Assembly (NCBI GenBank): GCA_026214975.1
Contig: CM047808.1
Location: 59,112,583-59,176,582, forward strand
DNA length: 64,000 nt
Origin: Gentiana macrophylla
Lineage: Eukaryota; Streptophyta; Magnoliopsida; Gentianales; Gentianaceae
Reading direction: 5' to 3'
The notes under the pieces are model-generated. The model was not told where the DNA came from. It searched no databases and was given only the letters and a program-made list of their open reading frames with translations. Position numbers and translations under genes: made by a program. Below, piece after piece: positions 33,836-45,430 of the stretch (positions are counted from its first letter, which is position 1; each line of letters begins with the position of its first letter).

Positions 33836-33882
33836 TTTTTGTTTTTGCTAACCCAAAAATACGCAAGCTCAGACGCTGGGTC
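33836..33882 (+). repeat. 47-base exact direct repeat, copy 2
   Basis: Identical to 31984-32030. Lies between the end of the extra ORF and the end of integrase of element D. Confidence 0.85.
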
Positions 33883-33927
33883 AAGGCGCCGGGCACAAAT
33901 CCCCTACAACTTCCAAAACCGAGAGGA

Positions 33928-34517
33928 CTACATGTAATACCTCTTGAGGTTGTCGGCGTGCCAAGTATTCTCATATTCACAGCCATTCCTGCTTTTGAGA
34001 TAATATGTCCTCTTTAGCTCATGAGAGACTTTGAAGGTCCTCCTGGGATTAAGCTGTTTAAACTTCGGGTTTGTGACCGGCGGCTTGATTTCATTAATAC
34101 GTAAATTTCCGCGCCTTGAAGAAATGATGGCATGCATCTTCTTATCGTGATGCCGCATGCCATCTTGAAGTTAGCCAATCGAGTTGCAGCTTGCAATCTC
34201 TTTTCCTCGAGCATGTCGAGCTCAAATTGATCGAAATCGGCGCTGGTGTCCTCAACAAATGCGAGCACTGATGCTAGGTAGTCATTTCCATCGTGTCATC
34301 GCCCGAACCATAAGTCGTGAGAATGGGGTTTCTCCGTGGTAGACTTTTTTGCGGTCCGGAGCGACTCATAAGATCGCGGGCGTACTCATTCTACCCATCC
34401 GCTTTTTTTCCAAGATAAAGTGCGTTTGCACCTCTGAGAACTTGTTTGTTTGGCGCTTCTTCGCTCGACCATTACTTTGAGGATAGTCGATCAAGACGCC
34501 GCATGAATGACGCCGCG
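33928..34517 (-). pseudogene. Element D integrase C-terminus
   Basis: Begins at the gap edge with DYPQSNGRAK (the integrase PQSNGQxE region; the catalytic Glu is disturbed). It continues through YHGETPFS, SADFDQFELDMLEEKRLQAA, TRLANFKM, TNPKFKQLNP, FKVSHELKRTYYLK and ends with YENTWHADNLKRYYM and a stop at 33928-33930. This is the standard C-terminus of plant Tat-type Pol. Several frameshifts separate the phrases. The upstream RT lies in the gap. Confidence 0.88.
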
Positions 34518-34617
34518 NNNNNNNNNNNNNNNNNNNNNNNNNNNNNNNNNNNNNNNNNNNNNNNNNNNNNNNNNNNNNNNNNNNNNNNNNNNNNNNNNNN
34601 NNNNNNNNNNNNNNNNN
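34518..34617. other. Assembly gap of exactly 100 N
   Basis: One hundred Ns, the usual placeholder for a gap of unknown length. Element D integrase runs into it from the left and element E gag comes out of it on the right, so several kilobases of both elements are probably missing. Confidence 0.98.
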
Positions 34618-36320
34618 GAGATGTTGGATGTAATTAATGATGGCCCAATCATGATCATGACCGTGATTGCCATATGAGTAGATCAAGGAAAAGAAGTGGA
34701 TAAACCCAAGAAAGATTGGACCAAGCGATGACAGAAAAGAGCAAATCTGACTTTGTTGCAAAAGATACGATCCAAGCACCCGGATAGAAACATGTTTATG
34801 AGAATCAAAGATCGCGAAACAAAGAAAGGAAATGTGGGATGCGTCGGGCAATCGATAAATGAAGGATCTCAAGCAAGAAGAAAACAAGTTATCTCGCTGT
34901 AAAACGTAAATTTGAAAACTTCAAAATGAAGGCTAGTGAATCCATTGATCAAATGGACAACAGATTCTCAAGCATCATCGAATCCCGCAACAGCTTGGAC
35001 ACACATATTCTCATAAAGAAGTGTGCTTAAAGATCTTGAGAGGCTTACCTGAAAGATGGAAGATCATAACATCGTGAATCGAGGAACAACAAATCTTGCA
35101 AACACCGACACTCGACTGATGTCTCAACTAAAGGCCTCATGAATTTGAGTTGAACGGCGAAGACATTGTACCAACAGAGGCACATATGCCAAGCAATCGT
35201 TGCACCTCAAAGAAAGTCAAGTGAATTGATGCAAACAAAGAAAGAGACACGGAGTCAAGGAACATGTAGCTTTATTAGTAAAACATTTTGACAGTTTAGA
35301 GTTAAGAAGATATTCATGAGGATCATCAACAAACAAAAAGTCAAGCACAAGCAAAGACACCAAGAGAAAAGATGATGAATACAGATGCTTAAACCGGCAG
35401 AATAAGAAAGGACACTTCAAGGCCGATTGCCCTCAAGAAAAGAGGAACCCGAGGATAAGAAAAAGTACAAGACAAATCAAAAGAGAAAAGGCAAGCAGGC
35501 ACTCAAAGTCGAACCGAAAAGGAAAAGAATGAAGAATCATCTCAAAATGATTCTCGGATGATAAGAATGACAAAGATGATAAATGAAAAGGCCTATCTAT
35601 GTCATATGGCCAAAGAATCAAATGAAATCGATGTAACATCTAGTTCATGCTCATCATCTAGTGCATCCACATTCTAACATCAGACAATCTCTTATTCTCC
35701 CTTTAAATTCAAAGAAACCTAATCCTAAATCTCATGAGTAAATTTGAACAAATTGAGTTGAATCATGAAATTCGAACATGGAGTGTGAGAATCTAAGAAA
35801 GGAAAATAAGAGACTAAAGAAAGAATCGATAAAGCAAAAGTCGAACTAACTAGTACGGAGACTTACTCAAATGATCAACAAGCAAAGCAGATGGTCATAC
35901 ATCCGTGTTGATGCATCGCTGAGAGAAAATCCCCTACCAGCCAAGAACACCACCGCACCTTTAAATGCACCAATTACAAACCTCAAAAAGTTTTGGATCT
36001 AGATATGGTATTGGCTAAAATAAATGGATGAGAATAGAAACAATGGACCAAAGTTCGTAAAAGACAGACTCATTATTTCAACCAATCATCCTCGCACCGT
36101 GAAGTCAAAACCCAAAGCAAGTTGAAACAAAGCAGACTAAACCATCAATCCAATAACCAAAAGCAAAGACTTTTCAAAGGTAAAGGAAGACTTTATCCTT
36201 CGTAGGATGATTGGAATGTGGCACCTCCAAAATACAAGAAGAAACCATTCAAGACATGCATCAGCGTGTTTAAGAAAATCAATCTGTGTATGTTCCAAGA
36301 CACAATGGCAACATAGTGAC
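34618..36320 (+). pseudogene. Element E gag
   Basis: Readable phrases in shifting frames: KEVDKPKKDWT, KMKASESIDQMDNRFSSI-like (34925-34980), SLDTHILIKKC, then a basic region and a remnant zinc knuckle GHFKADCPQEKR at about 35405-35440. Next come RKRKNEESSQNDSR-like acidic/basic repeats, SSSCSSSS (35640-35665), a coiled-coil-like section (ENLRKENKRLKKES, 35790-35830), and WNVAPPKYKKKPFK at about 36210-36255. It is broken by many stops. Gag of Copia elements forms the particle. Confidence 0.85.
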
Positions 36321-37043
36321 GCGACACGATCCCGGTGAATTGACTAAAGGATCAATGATGAGCTATTGAAACCCTGACCAAAGGCCTCCACTCCAGATCG
36401 AGGCCAAGAATAAACAACGCCTCGCCACGACGCCGATTCGTTTTGAAAGGGGTGTCTTTCTAATGACAAAGAGAAAACTCACTGCAAGTGATTGACCAAG
36501 CCGACTTCGACTTAAGCAAAAGTTTTAAATCGAATTTCAATAATAATGTTGTGTCTATTATGATAGTTGCTTGCCTATATATAGTTACAAATAAAAGACT
36601 AAAGAATCCTCCTTATCAACGTGGGAGAAGGAAACTAGTAAAATAAAACCTAAGTAAACTTGGACTTAGCATAGCGCCCCAACCATGGGCTTTTCTAGTC
36701 CCTATTGAGTCATCTAAGCCTCACAAGGTAATTATTAAATAAAATCCAACACCAAAATAATAAAACAAGCCCAAAACAACCTAAGAGATGGCGCCACAAT
36801 TTTGGACAAACTTATTATTGACCTAAATAACTAACTAAATAATTATGCTTGCAATCTAACCAAGCCCATCTTCGTTGTCTTCAAGCCCAATTGCATAAAT
36901 GATGCATTTTATGGGTTGTTCTTCCTCCGACTTCAGGCCGCTCTTGCTCCAAATAAATATTTAGGATCGATTATTCAAAGCCTCTCCCATCCTTTTCTTT
37001 GGAGCCTCGCCATAGGCCCATCTCGAATTACCAGATGATCTAT
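36321..37043 (-). repeat. Left inverted arm of element F (LTR plus pol C-terminus)
   Basis: Reverse complement of about 41990-42704. For example AATTGACTAAAGGATCAATG at 36338 mirrors the right end, and the TATATATA promoter box, CCCATGGTTGGGGCGC and CGGAGGAAGAACAACCC phrases are all shared. The LTR part is about 36341-36798 and the pol part about 36799-37043. Confidence 0.9.
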
Positions 37044-37228
37044 CGGTCAGATTCACCAAAATTTTCCACACCCTTACCCATTCCACACCCCTTCACCCTT
37101 TGTTTCATTCACCAAAATTTTCGACACAAACCCTAGTTGTCTAAGTCTAGTTGTTGGTTCTGAATTTCTACCGTGTTGCTTGTTATTCTCGATTTGTTTG
37201 CAAAGGGGACTCACGATCGAGAGAGCTT

Positions 37229-38530
37229 ATGGAGAGTGCAAACACGAGAGTTGCGAGGCTTTGATAAATAAATAAAAAATGTCATCGGATGGGGAAGATG
37301 GTGGATCACGGAAATGTCCCCAATGGATATGAAAATGTTTATTGAAAGCCGTAAGTGTGAATAGGCGCCGTGGATGAGAAATGGTAGAATGCGTGAAGCT
37401 AATCGAATGCCCCGACAAAGACAATTTCGTGCATTCAATGCCCGGCACGGAGGTTGCCGGTCCACCGTTGTTCGAGGTAATGGGCAAATAGGCAATAAAC
37501 AACCGAAGTTATAATTGGGAACGATGATGTCGGTGTGGTTGAAGAGAATGATCACGCTGATAACAACACGCGCAAATTAAAATGAAATTGCCTTCTTTTT
37601 CCGGTTCTATTGACGCGATATTTATCTTGAGTGGGAGTCAAAGTTGGAGCAGATTTTTGCATGTAATAATTACTCGAAGAGAAGAAGTGTAGTCTTGGCG
37701 CAGCCTTGAATTTACGGATATGCTATGGTGTGGCTAAAGCAAACAAATTTTATGAGGCGCAAAAATGGTGCGAGGGATATAAGCACGCGGGCAGATTTGA
37801 GACAAGAAATGAGGAAGCGCTTTGTTCCTCATTCAGACATCGGAGCAATATCGTAAGTTGCAAACTATTCAGCAAGGAGAGCGCCTGCTCAGGATGATTA
37901 TTATCGTGAATTAGTCACCCTCTTGGCGAAGGCTCAAAGTTGATTTAAGATGAGGAGATGACCATGCATCGCTTTTTTGACGGGTTTACGATTGGAAATT
38001 GCGAATCGAGTGGAATTGCAGAAAAGTCAAACCTTGATGATATGTTACATGCAGCCGTGACGCTTTGAAAAGCAAAATAAGCCGCCAAAAGCCGCCTACT
38101 CTAAACAAACCTGAGGTAACGCTTCGTTTTCGTGATTTTCCAATCTAAGGTAGATCCCACTAAATTTCTCAAACAAATTTCAAACAAATTTTATTCCCGC
38201 CAAGGAAGCCGCTAGCGTAGGAGAATGATAAAGGGAAAGGAGTTGCCACGGCCTCTACACCATCTCATGAAATACGGTGCCATAAGTGTCATGGTATGGG
38301 CCATATTGTCGCCCAATGCCCGCCCAAACGATTTATTTTGGTACTTTGGAGAGGCCGTTGATGATAGGAGTTATGTCTCTCGCCTTGGATGATGAGGATG
38401 AGTTGGAAAGTGATGGTGCGGATTATTGTGAGCAGGATCCGTGGGCGGAGATGTATATCAACTGGGCCAGATGTGATAAAAAAGGGCGTTAAGTAGTGTA
38501 GTCAAGGTGTGGAGGATAACCTACAACGGG
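37229..38530 (+). pseudogene. Element F gag
   Basis: ATG at 37229 (MESANTRVAR). The gag core is recognisable as YLEWESKLEQIFACNNYSKR (37630-37690), then the NGARDISTRADLRQEMRKRF region and DDYYRELVTLLAKAQS. The intact zinc knuckle CHKCHGMGHIVAQCPP is at about 38280-38325. Frameshifts and stops throughout. This gag form is common in plant Ty3 elements of the chromovirus side; I did not assign the exact lineage. Confidence 0.85.
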
Positions 38531-39240
38531 AAAATATTTTTCATACGCGGTGCTTAGTTAAGGGCAAGGTTTGCTTGATGATTATTGATCCGGGAGCCGC
38601 ATAAACGCCATAAGTGCCGGATTTGTCTCGAAGTTTGATATTCTTATATACCCCATCCTCAACCGTGATAAGTTACAATGGCCGAATGACGCCGGAGAAA
38701 TTAGTGACAAATCAAAGCTTTGATTTCATTCAATCTTGGACGGCCGGATGATGAGGTTTTATGTGATGTAAAGGCCCATGCATGTTGACATATTCTATTG
38801 GGGCGTACCATGGCAATTTGATAGGAAGGTGATATATGATGGTTATGCAAATACTTATACGCCGCGACATAAGTGGGAAAACATCATACTTCGTGCATTA
38901 TCACCGGAAGAAGCTCATAAAGACCAACTTAAATTGGTCAGCAGTCGTGAGGCTTAAAGGAAAACAGAGAGGAGCTCAATAAAAAGAAAAAGAAAAAGTT
39001 GAGACGGGAGAGAAAAATAAAGAGGGTGTGCGTAACTCGAGTGAGGGAAAAATAAAAGTTGAAAAAGAATGTAAGGAGGGCGCTTTAGTACCATATGAGG
39101 GAAAATAAAGTCTAAAAGTTAAAAGTGAGGAGGGCGCCATTAGCACCGAGGAGAAAAAAAGTCGTGAAGAATAAAGGTGAGCGAGTGCTAGTGATCCATC
39201 TACATTAGGGTCATGTGAGGTCATTCGTGCTATCAAGATG
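38531..39240 (+). pseudogene. Element F protease and linker
   Basis: VCLMIIDPGAA at about 38568-38600 stands for the protease active site (normally IDGGS). DVKAHAC-type sequence, then FDRKVIYDGYANTY (38815-38860) and LSPEEAHKDQLKLV follow. A lysine/glutamate-rich linker (38960-39180) precedes RT. Broken. Confidence 0.8.
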
Positions 39241-39359
39241 GCACTACCCTCTCTTCTTTATTTATGAGAGGACTAAACCCCTCCCTCCCCCCCCTCCCCT
39301 ATTTTATGCTTATTACCGACATAATGCATTCTCTTCATAGTGTTGTGGTGTCGTTATTA

Positions 39360-40740
39360 TGTGATTTTATGGATATTTTTCCCGAGGAGGAGCTGCGGAT
39401 TACCGCCGCTGAGAGGCGTGGAGCACCAAATTGATTTCATCCCGGTTCTACACTACCCAACCGACCAAATTTATCGGGCAAACCCGACGAGACCGGGCGA
39501 GATACAACGGCAAGTGACGGAGCCGCATGGAAAAGGGCAAAATACAAGAGTCCATGAGTCCATGCGCGTACCGTGATCGTGGGTGCCTAAGAAAGACGGG
39601 ACTTGGCGACGTGGCGTGATTGTCGTGGCTATAAACCAAATTACAATCGTATCGCCATCCACCCCTCGCTTAGATGATATGCTAGATGAAAGTTATGTGG
39701 TGCGCAAATATTTTCTAAAATTGATTTAAAAAGTGGCTATCATCGGCGCGAATACGTGAGGGTGATGAGTGGAAAACGCGCTTAAAACTAAATTTGGTTT
39801 ATATGAGTGGTTGGTCATGCCTTTTGATTGACAAATGCACCTAGCACGCTTATGCGATTAATGAATGAAGTACTTAGTGTGACTTTATTGGTAAGTTTGT
39901 GGTTGTCTATTTCGATGATATCTTGATTTATAGCCATAACTTAAGAACATGTTAGTCACCTAAGTGGCTATTTTGAAAACCCTTCGTGATGGTCGATTGT
40001 ATGCTAACCTTAAGAAGTGTACTTTTGCATGGATAGGTGGCTTTCCTTGGTTTTGTTGTGAGTGCATAGTGGTGTTGAGGTTGATCAAGAGAAGATCAAG
40101 GCGCCAAAGAGTGGCCTCGAACCAAAACACCATGAAGTTCAGAGTTTCCATAGCTTGGCAAGCTTCTATAAAGGAAAGGGATTTCAAGAGCATTGCAGCC
40201 CCACTTAATGAGTTGGTCAAGAAAACGCTCCTTTCATCGGTCCTAAGCAAAGGGAGTCCTTCAAACTCTTAAAACTCATTTAATTTCAGCCCCATACTTG
40301 CTTTAACTCGACTTTAATAAGGCTTTTGAGATTGAAATGTGATGCTTCGGGTGTGGGTGTTGGTGGTGTGCTTATTCAAGAGGTCGACCTATTGCCTACT
40401 ATAGTGAAAAACCCAAAGGCCCTCAATTAAATTATGCCACTTATGATAAGGAGTTGTATGCATTAGTTCGGTGTCTTCACACATGGCAAAGACTATTTAT
40501 GGCTCAGTGGAGTTTATTATTCACACGTATCACGAGTCACTTAAATACCTTAAGGCGGCCAAGGTAAATTGAGTAAAAGACATGTTCGTTGGATGGAGTT
40601 TATAGAGTCTTTTCCTTATGTGATTAAGTATAAAAAGGCCAAGATAACGTGGTGGCTAATGCATTGTCTCGTAGATACACTTTAATCACTACGATGCAAA
40701 CTAAATTTCTCGGCTTTGAATTTATTAAGGAATTGTAACG
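39360..40740 (+). pseudogene. Element F reverse transcriptase and RNase H
   Basis: RT starts in FPEEELRITAA-like sequence and VEHQIDFIP (39415-39445). NPTRPGEIQRQV, then WRRGVIVVAINQITIVS... and the active site VVYFDDILIYS at about 39902-39934 follow, with KKCTFAW next. The RNase H region (40290-40740) keeps [18 protein letters not shown] and [13 protein letters not shown] phrases. Frame is broken many times; small deletions near 39700-39800 remove parts of the palm domain. Confidence 0.85.
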
Positions 40741-42235
40741 CTTTAGATCCCGATTTTGTCGAACCATTTGTCGCAACTCAGTGAGTCGGCCCATGAGAAG
40801 TTTTATCGGAGGTCGGGTTTTTATACCGTGAGCATGCTTTGTGTATTCCCCAATGTTCCATACGTGACTTACTTGTTCGCGAGGCACATGGTGGTGGTCT
40901 TACGGGTCATTTTGGTGTCACTAAAACTCGATATGCTTAAGTCTCATTTCTATTGGCCTCATATGCGCAGTTGATGTTAATCGCTTTTGTGCTTTTGTAT
41001 TGTGTGCAAATATGCTAAGTCAAGTCCGCACCTCATGGCTTGTACACACCATCGCCTATTCCCACGCCCCTTGGACTGATTTGTTCTATGGATTTTGTAA
41101 ACGGGTTACCTCGCTCTAAAAGTGGACATGATTCTATTTTTGTGGTCAGGATAGATTTTCTAAGATGGCGATTTCATTGCTTGTTCTAAAACGAATGATG
41201 CATCTCACATAGCCGATTTATTCTTTCGCTAAATTGTTCGCTTACATGGTGTGCCTCGACTATAAAGTGAGTGATCGCGATGTGAAGTTTATAAGTCATT
41301 TCTCGAGAGTTTTATGGCGCCGCTTGGGTACTAAATTGTTATATTCTTTCGCATATCACCCCAAACGGATGGTCAAACTGAGGTTGTTAATCGTGGTTTT
41401 AGGTCGCTTGCTTCGCATCGTTGTTCAAAAGAATTTATGGAATTGGGAAAATTGTTTGCCGCTCGTGGAATTTGCTTATAATCGTTGTAAACATTCTCGC
41501 TACTCGCTTTTACCCCTTTTGAGGTTGTATATGGGTTCAATCCCGATACGCCTTTTCTTTGGCTCCTTTGCCCGCAGGAATGCAAAGTTAGCTTGATGGT
41601 GACGCAAAGGTCGAAGTTGGTGAAAGAGTTGCATGCGCAGCTTGGAAGAATGTAGAAAACGCAACGGCTCGGTACATGAAGCAAGTTTAATAAGGGCCGC
41701 ATGAAGTTATTTTTGAACCCGACGATTGGGTTTGGTCAGATTATCGCAAAGACCGCTTTCCAAGCAATGAAAACCAAGTTACATCCTCGTGGTGATAGAC
41801 TTTGAAGTGCCGAGCGGATTAACAACAACGCCTACAAGATTGCCATTCCCAAGATGGGGCGCCTCGACCGATTAACGTGGCCGATTTGACGCCTTTGACA
41901 ATCCTTACGATTTGAGGACGATCCTTCGCGAACCGGGAGGGAATGATACGATCACGAATGAGGTTCCCACCCTTTGGCCCCGATGCACTTATAGATCATC
42001 CGGTAATTCGAGATGGGCCTATGATGAGGCTCCAAAAGAAAAGGATGCTGAGAGGCTTTGAATAATCTCGATCCTAAATATTTATTTGGAGCAAGAGCAG
42101 CCTCAAGTCGGAGGAAGAACAACCCATAAAATGCATCATTTATGCAATTGGGCTTGAAGACAACGAAGAGGGCTTGGTTAGATTGCAAGCATATTTATTT
42201 AGTTAGTTATTTCGGTCAATAAGGTCGTCCAAAAT
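40741..42235 (+). pseudogene. Element F integrase and C-terminus
   Basis: Readable phrases are SHFYWPHMRS (40945-40972), the core ([21 protein letters not shown], 41090-41130), a damaged SDRDVKFISHFSRVLW (41265-41320), YHPKRMVKL, and NWENCLPLVEFAYNRCKHSR (41440-41500). The integrase end PDDWVWSDYRKDRF (about 41720-41760), NVADLTPL and the tail RDGPMMRLQKKRML (about 42010-42050) follow. I see no convincing chromodomain. Confidence 0.85.
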
Positions 42236-42704
42236 TGTGGCGCCATCTACTAGGTTGTTTGGGCTTGTTTTATTATTTTGGTGTTGATTTTATTTAATAA
42301 TTACCTTGTGGGCTTAGATGACTCAATAGGACTAAAAGCCCATGGTTGGGGCGCCTATGCTAAGTCCAAGTTTACTTAGGTTTTATTTTACTAGTTTCCT
42401 TCTCCCACATTGATAAGGAGGATTACTAGTCTTTTATTTGTAGCCTATATATAGGCAAGCAACTATCATAATGTATACAACATTATTATTGAAATTCGCT
42501 TAAAACTTTTGCTTAAGTCGAGTCGGCTTGGTCAATCACTTATGAGTGAGTTTTTCTTTGTCGTAGAGAAGACACCCCCTTTCAAGAACGAATCGCCGCG
42601 AGCGAGACGCTTTTTATTCTGGCCTCGGGCCCTAGGTCGGAGACGCTAGTTCAGGTTTCCTTAGCTCATCATTGATCCTTTAGTCAATTCCTGGGATCAG
42701 ATCG
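41990..42704 (+). repeat. Right arm of element F (pol C-terminus plus LTR)
   Basis: Pol C-terminus, then an LTR (about 42236-42686, TGTGGCGCCATC to TTTAGTCA), then TGGGATCAGATC at 42692-42703. The last part resembles the methionine-tRNA primer-binding site TGGTATCAGAGC. A TATATATA box lies at about 42447-42454. Mirrors 36321-37043. Confidence 0.88.
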
Positions 42705-43400
42705 CTGGCCAATAGGTTTCCCAATCGATATTGAAAGTGACGAAAGATGCAAATGCACCAAAAAGTAGAGAAAATTATCAGATACCTTCAAAGAGAAATA
42801 TCGGTTATTCTCGCCATGTCTTATACATATGAAGTTGATGTCTTTAATTATCCAAAAGAAGATCATTTGATATACACTTGAGTAGAGGCATGATCAAGCT
42901 AATGTGTATGGACCCAAACAAAGGTTGGGTACCTAAACATAATTAATTTGTTTTGTAGGATGTCCGGTACATGATAAAGTGGATCTTCCGCACACATGAC
43001 AGAAACACGAGATGGCTCACCGATTTCAAATTTTGATGGACCCAAAGTCACTTTTGGAGGCAAAGAAAACCCTGGCAAGATTATGGGAAGTGGACAATGC
43101 TCAAGAACAATTTGAAGATTCAAATGTGGGCATATGTCAAAGGACTAAAATTCAACTGCTAAGCATTCACACAATTTCGTGACAAAGGCTACAATGTACT
43201 CTTCAACAAAGAAGGATGCAAGTGATTCACACCAAACCAACATAGTGGTTCTTGCAGGAAGAGAAGACAACATGTATGTGGTGGATTGAGAACAAATTTA
43301 AAGGTAAAACATGTTTACTTGTAAAAATAAACAATCAACCAGCTTGGATTTGGCATAGAAGATTAAATCACCTAAATTTCAAGACCATCCGATCAACACA
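42705..43400 (+). pseudogene. Element E protease region
   Basis: After insertion F the Copia reading resumes: PNKGWVPK-like (42915-42935), the damaged protease site SSAHMTGN equivalent (about 42985-43015), DGPKVTFGGKENPGK (43035-43080), NSTAKHSHNFVTKATMYSST-type sequence, VVLAGREDNMYVVD (43240-43290) and AWIWHRRLNH (43340-43375, the integrase zinc entry). Broken frames. Confidence 0.8.
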
Positions 43401-44400
43401 CTATCAAAGAACAAGTTAGTTGAAGGCCCGCCTCGAGATCACATCCAATAAGGAAAGTCTCGTGATGCTTGTCGAAGTGGAAACAAATCAAAAGCTCTTT
43501 CAAATCAAAGCCCTATCAATCAACAACAAGAATTCTACATCTTTACATATGGACTTGTTTGGACCAAATACACCAAGAAGTATAAGTGGTAAGAAACACA
43601 CTCTAGTAGTGGTGGATGATTTCTCAAAATACACCGACTATATTCACGAACAAGAAGAAAGAGACACTCAAGAAACCGCCAGATTTGGTCGAGAAGAATT
43701 CAAAATGAGAAAGAACTAAGATTATCAAGATCGACGACAGAGGCACATAATTTTTAAATGAAGTAATCGTAACTTATTGTGAAGAAAATGGAGTATTAAA
43801 TCAATTATCTCAGAGGAACTCCACAACAAAATGGTGTAGCAGAAAGAAGAAATAGGACACTTAAAGAAGCAGTCAGAACAATGATTGCAGAAGCATGCCT
43901 ACCAAAGAGATTTTGGGTCAAGCAAAGAAACACAACATGCTATACTCGTAATGCATCAATCATCAACAAATATCATGGAAAAACTCCATATGAAATATGG
44001 AATGCAAGAAAACCTAATATCTCATATTTGCATATGTTTGGATCAAAATGTTTTGTTTTGAACAGAATCGCCATACACCTTTGATGAAAAAGTCGATGAA
44101 GCAACCTTTATGGGATACTGCACACACCAAAGAAAGCATTCAGAGTACTCAACAAAAGAACATTGGTGATTGAAGAATTAATACATGTAGTCTTTGATGA
44201 ACCAAACACAAATGGTGAAAATCTTCAGATCAAGAAGAAAAAGCAACACAAAAGTGGAAGTATATACAAGTACAACCATACCAGCTTTCCATTCTCAATC
44301 ATCATTTTGCAAATCAAGATGAGCCACATGTCAATACAATGTAAGAAAGCACCGTAACTGAAGCTCATGCACGCCTGGCGTGTAAAGCACCAAGTGAAGA
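43401..44400 (+). pseudogene. Element E integrase
   Basis: Core residues: LHMDLFGPNTPRSISGKKHT with the first Asp (43545-43600), VVVDDFSKYT, a shifted RSDRGTEF-like region (43725-43755), and TPQQNGVAERRNR with the Glu (43820-43860). TMIAEACLPKRFWV, KYHGKTPYEIWNARKPNISY and HMFGSKCFVLN (frame 43881-44084) follow, then VFDEPNTNGENL. Long stretches are intact between single frameshifts. Confidence 0.9.
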
Positions 44401-45430
44401 ACAATTTCAACTCGACTCAATTGGCAAGAGATCATCCTCAAGATCAAGTCATGGAGATATTCACACAGGGTTAGAACCGTAAGACAACCTGAGCATATGC
44501 TAACATTCTTTCTATCACAAGTGGAACCCAAGACAATAGATGATGCAATTCAATTTGCAGACTAGATTAAAAGCCCATGCAAGAAGAACTAAATGAATTT
44601 GAAAGAAATGAAGTCTGGGAACTTATTGATAGACTCGACATGCCCAACATCATTGGAACAAATCGGTATTCGTAAACACGATGGATGAACAAGGAACATT
44701 TTTCGTAAATAAATCAAGGCTAGTTGCAAAAGGTTACTCTCAAGTGTAAGGAATAGATTATGATGAAACATTTGCACCAAAGAGAGCAAGACCGAGGCAA
44801 TCGATTCTTCTAGCTTTTGTCGCACACAAAGACTTCAAAGTTTATCAATGGATGTCAAGAGTGCATTTCGAATGGACTCTGGAAGAAGAAGTATATGTGG
44901 AACAACCCCTGGTTTTCAACTCAAAAGAAAGGAAGATAAAGTATACAAGCTCAAGAAGGCCCTTTATGGACTCAAACAGCACCAGAGCCTGGTATGAAAC
45001 ACTATCACAATTTTCGATCAAGAATGGATTCAACAAAGGAACTATATATAAGACTCTATTCAAATTAGAGGAAGGATCAAGTACATTACAAATGCTAGCC
45101 ACTGTGCTAGTTTCTGGTTCAAGAAAAGCAAAACTCCATATCAACATCAACAACCAAGGTAATATATAGCAAGAAAGTAAACAGTGCAGCACAAGTACTA
45201 TAGATTAGACAACAAATAAGGGATTTTGGAATGGAGGAGAAGACTATTCCAATCATGTGACAACACAAGTGCCATATCTATCATCAAAATCCTGTTGCAC
45301 TCAAGAACAAAGCATATTGATGTGAGACATCATTTCATCGAGATCATGTTGAGAAAGGAGATGTAATTTTAAGATACATACCCACTCAAGAACAATTAGT
45401 CGACATCTTCACTAAACCACTACCATGAAA
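44401..45430 (+). pseudogene. Element E reverse transcriptase and RNase H, internally deleted
   Basis: RT N-terminus: LNEFERNEVWELI-like (44590-44620), [28 protein letters not shown], and the first Asp equivalent in the YQWMSRVHFEWTLEEEVYVE stretch (44840-44900). KALYGLKQHQSLV-like sequence follows. The YVDD box is missing: sequence jumps from KLEEGSST (45060-45085) to the RNase H end (WFKKSKTPY, GFWNGGEDYS, then DNTSAISIIK-like, 45260-45290; QEQLVDIFTKPLP at 45388-45425). A deletion of several hundred bases is inferred. Inactive. Confidence 0.88.

Larger units (their letters stand above)
27487..34517 (-). mobile_element. Tat-type Ty3 retrotransposon D, 3' part (cut by gap)
   Basis: On the minus strand: C-terminus of integrase (33928-34517), then an opposite-strand extra ORF (about 30760-33660), tandem 126-base repeats (29207-29834), and promoter-like sequence that may be the 3' LTR (27500-29060). 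The order is the same as in element C. The rest of pol is lost in the N gap. The leftward limit is uncertain because the partner LTR is not in the window. Confidence 0.75.
36321..42704 (+). mobile_element. Ty3 element F with an inverted copy of its 3' end at the left
   Basis: A Ty3 element inserted in element E between gag and protease. Gag starts at 37229 and pol reads on the plus strand to about 42235, followed by an LTR (42236-42686). Instead of a 5' LTR in the same direction, the left end (36321-37043) is the reverse complement of the right end (about 41990-42704). It includes the pol C-terminus, the LTR and the start of a primer-binding site. Large inverted terminal arms like these are not the normal structure of an LTR element. 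Confidence 0.85.

Noticed and set aside
38976..39236. Minus-strand Ser/Phe-rich frame
   Set aside because: Shadow of the Lys/Glu-rich linker of element F pol on the plus strand.
42692..42703. TGGGATCAGATC as proof of a second element downstream
   Set aside because: It resembles a methionine-tRNA primer-binding site, but no gag follows; it is better explained as part of the inverted arm of element F.
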